Below, piece by piece: positions 63,834 to 64,000 of a stretch of DNA of 64,000 nt. Made by a program: the position numbers and the translations under genes. The stretch is taken from assembly GCF_004458765.1 (NCBI RefSeq), contig NZ_SPJX01000184.1, positions 310,001 to 374,000 of the forward strand, in the 5' to 3' direction. Position 1 is the stretch's first letter. Each line of letters starts with the position of its first letter. Under the pieces are notes generated by a model. That model was not told where the DNA came from. It saw only the letters and a list, made by a program, of their open reading frames with translations, and did not search any database. The DNA comes from Microvirga pakistanensis. GTDB taxonomy: Bacteria > Pseudomonadota > Alphaproteobacteria > Rhizobiales > Beijerinckiaceae.

Positions 63834-64000
63834 TCATTCGCCCGGCTGAAGCATCGTCTCGGGACGAACGACGGCCTCGAAATCCGCTTCGGAGACACCG
63901 GCCTTGAGGGCCTCTTCCTTCAGCGTCGTGCCGTTCTTGTGAGCGGCCTTCGCGATGGCGGCGGCCTTGTCGTAGCCGATGGTCGGAGCCAGCGCCGTCA
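63834..64000 (-). CDS. fumC: Fumarase class II, C-terminal end (cut by window edge)
   Basis: The last 55 codons of a class II fumarate hydratase are present, reading [20 protein letters not shown], then [20 protein letters not shown] and PETMLQPGE before TGA at 63834-63836. FumC converts fumarate to malate in the TCA cycle. The GYDKAA-x-IAK-x-AH-x-(N/E)G and FD/RPExM endings are diagnostic of this family. The rest of the gene lies beyond position 64000. Confidence 0.93.
   Translation of the reverse strand, partial: TALAPTIGYDKAAAIAKAAHKNGTTLKEEALKAGVSEADFEAVVRPETMLQPGE

Overview
The window is GC-rich chromosomal DNA from an alphaproteobacterium, most likely a member of the Hyphomicrobiales (Rhizobiales). 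Evidence: a full dcw cluster continuing ftsQ-ftsA-ftsZ-lpxC-bamD-recN-ligA, an rnpB gene just before mraZ, an alphaproteobacterial long-linker FtsZ, a DUF4169 gene with an RHH gene beside a class II fumarase, and dispersed palindromic intergenic repeats typical of rhizobial genomes. A Methylobacteriaceae-type genus (for example Microvirga) is my best guess, by resemblance only. No rRNA, tRNA, CRISPR array, prophage, transposase or integrase is visible; this is mostly conserved core genome.

Layout. 1-6.0 kb: the 3' part of an M29 aminopeptidase, a fused double-ATPase peptide-type ABC protein, an M14 metallopeptidase and an erythromycin-esterase-family protein. 6.05-6.82 kb: a long non-coding stretch with repeats. 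6.8-10.5 kb: ettA, a small secreted protein and AMP nucleosidase. 10.8-16.6 kb: a methionine-cycle unit of an ArsR-type regulator fused to a methyltransferase, metF and metH, with an AT-rich palindromic operator over the promoter. 16.8-19.7 kb: an N-acetylmuramoyl-alanine amidase with djlA, a glycine-zipper lipoprotein and a lytic transglycosylase. 19.76-20.15 kb: RNase P RNA.

20.3-45.7 kb is the division and cell-wall cluster: mraZ, rsmH, ftsL, ftsI, murE, murF, mraY, murD, ftsW, murG, murC, murB, ddl, ftsQ, ftsA, ftsZ, then lpxC, bamD, recN and ligA. Most genes overlap by 1 or 4 bases, so translation is probably coupled. Four regularly spaced TGGG-type boxes lie over the mraZ promoter, an AT-rich patch with rare TTA codons inside ddl looks like an internal ftsQAZ promoter, a strong terminator follows ftsZ, and a perfect TTAA-N7-TTAA (CtrA-type) site precedes lpxC.

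45.7-64 kb is a mosaic of ordinary genes: an AraC regulator with azlCD (branched-chain amino acid export), Xaa-Pro aminopeptidase, two very small genes, prmA, an SDR dehydrogenase, a cyclopropane fatty acid synthase, a manganese catalase, a UvrD/PcrA helicase, a small secreted protein, a hotdog thioesterase, a D-lactate dehydrogenase-like flavoprotein, a large AsmA-family protein, an RHH protein, DUF4169 and the 3' end of fumC. I found no convincing wholly new system. The most useful leads are regulatory: the metF/metH operator, the MraZ boxes, the signal inside ddl, the CtrA site before lpxC, a diverged 70-bp element shared by two intergenic regions, and the two tiny genes near 50 kb.
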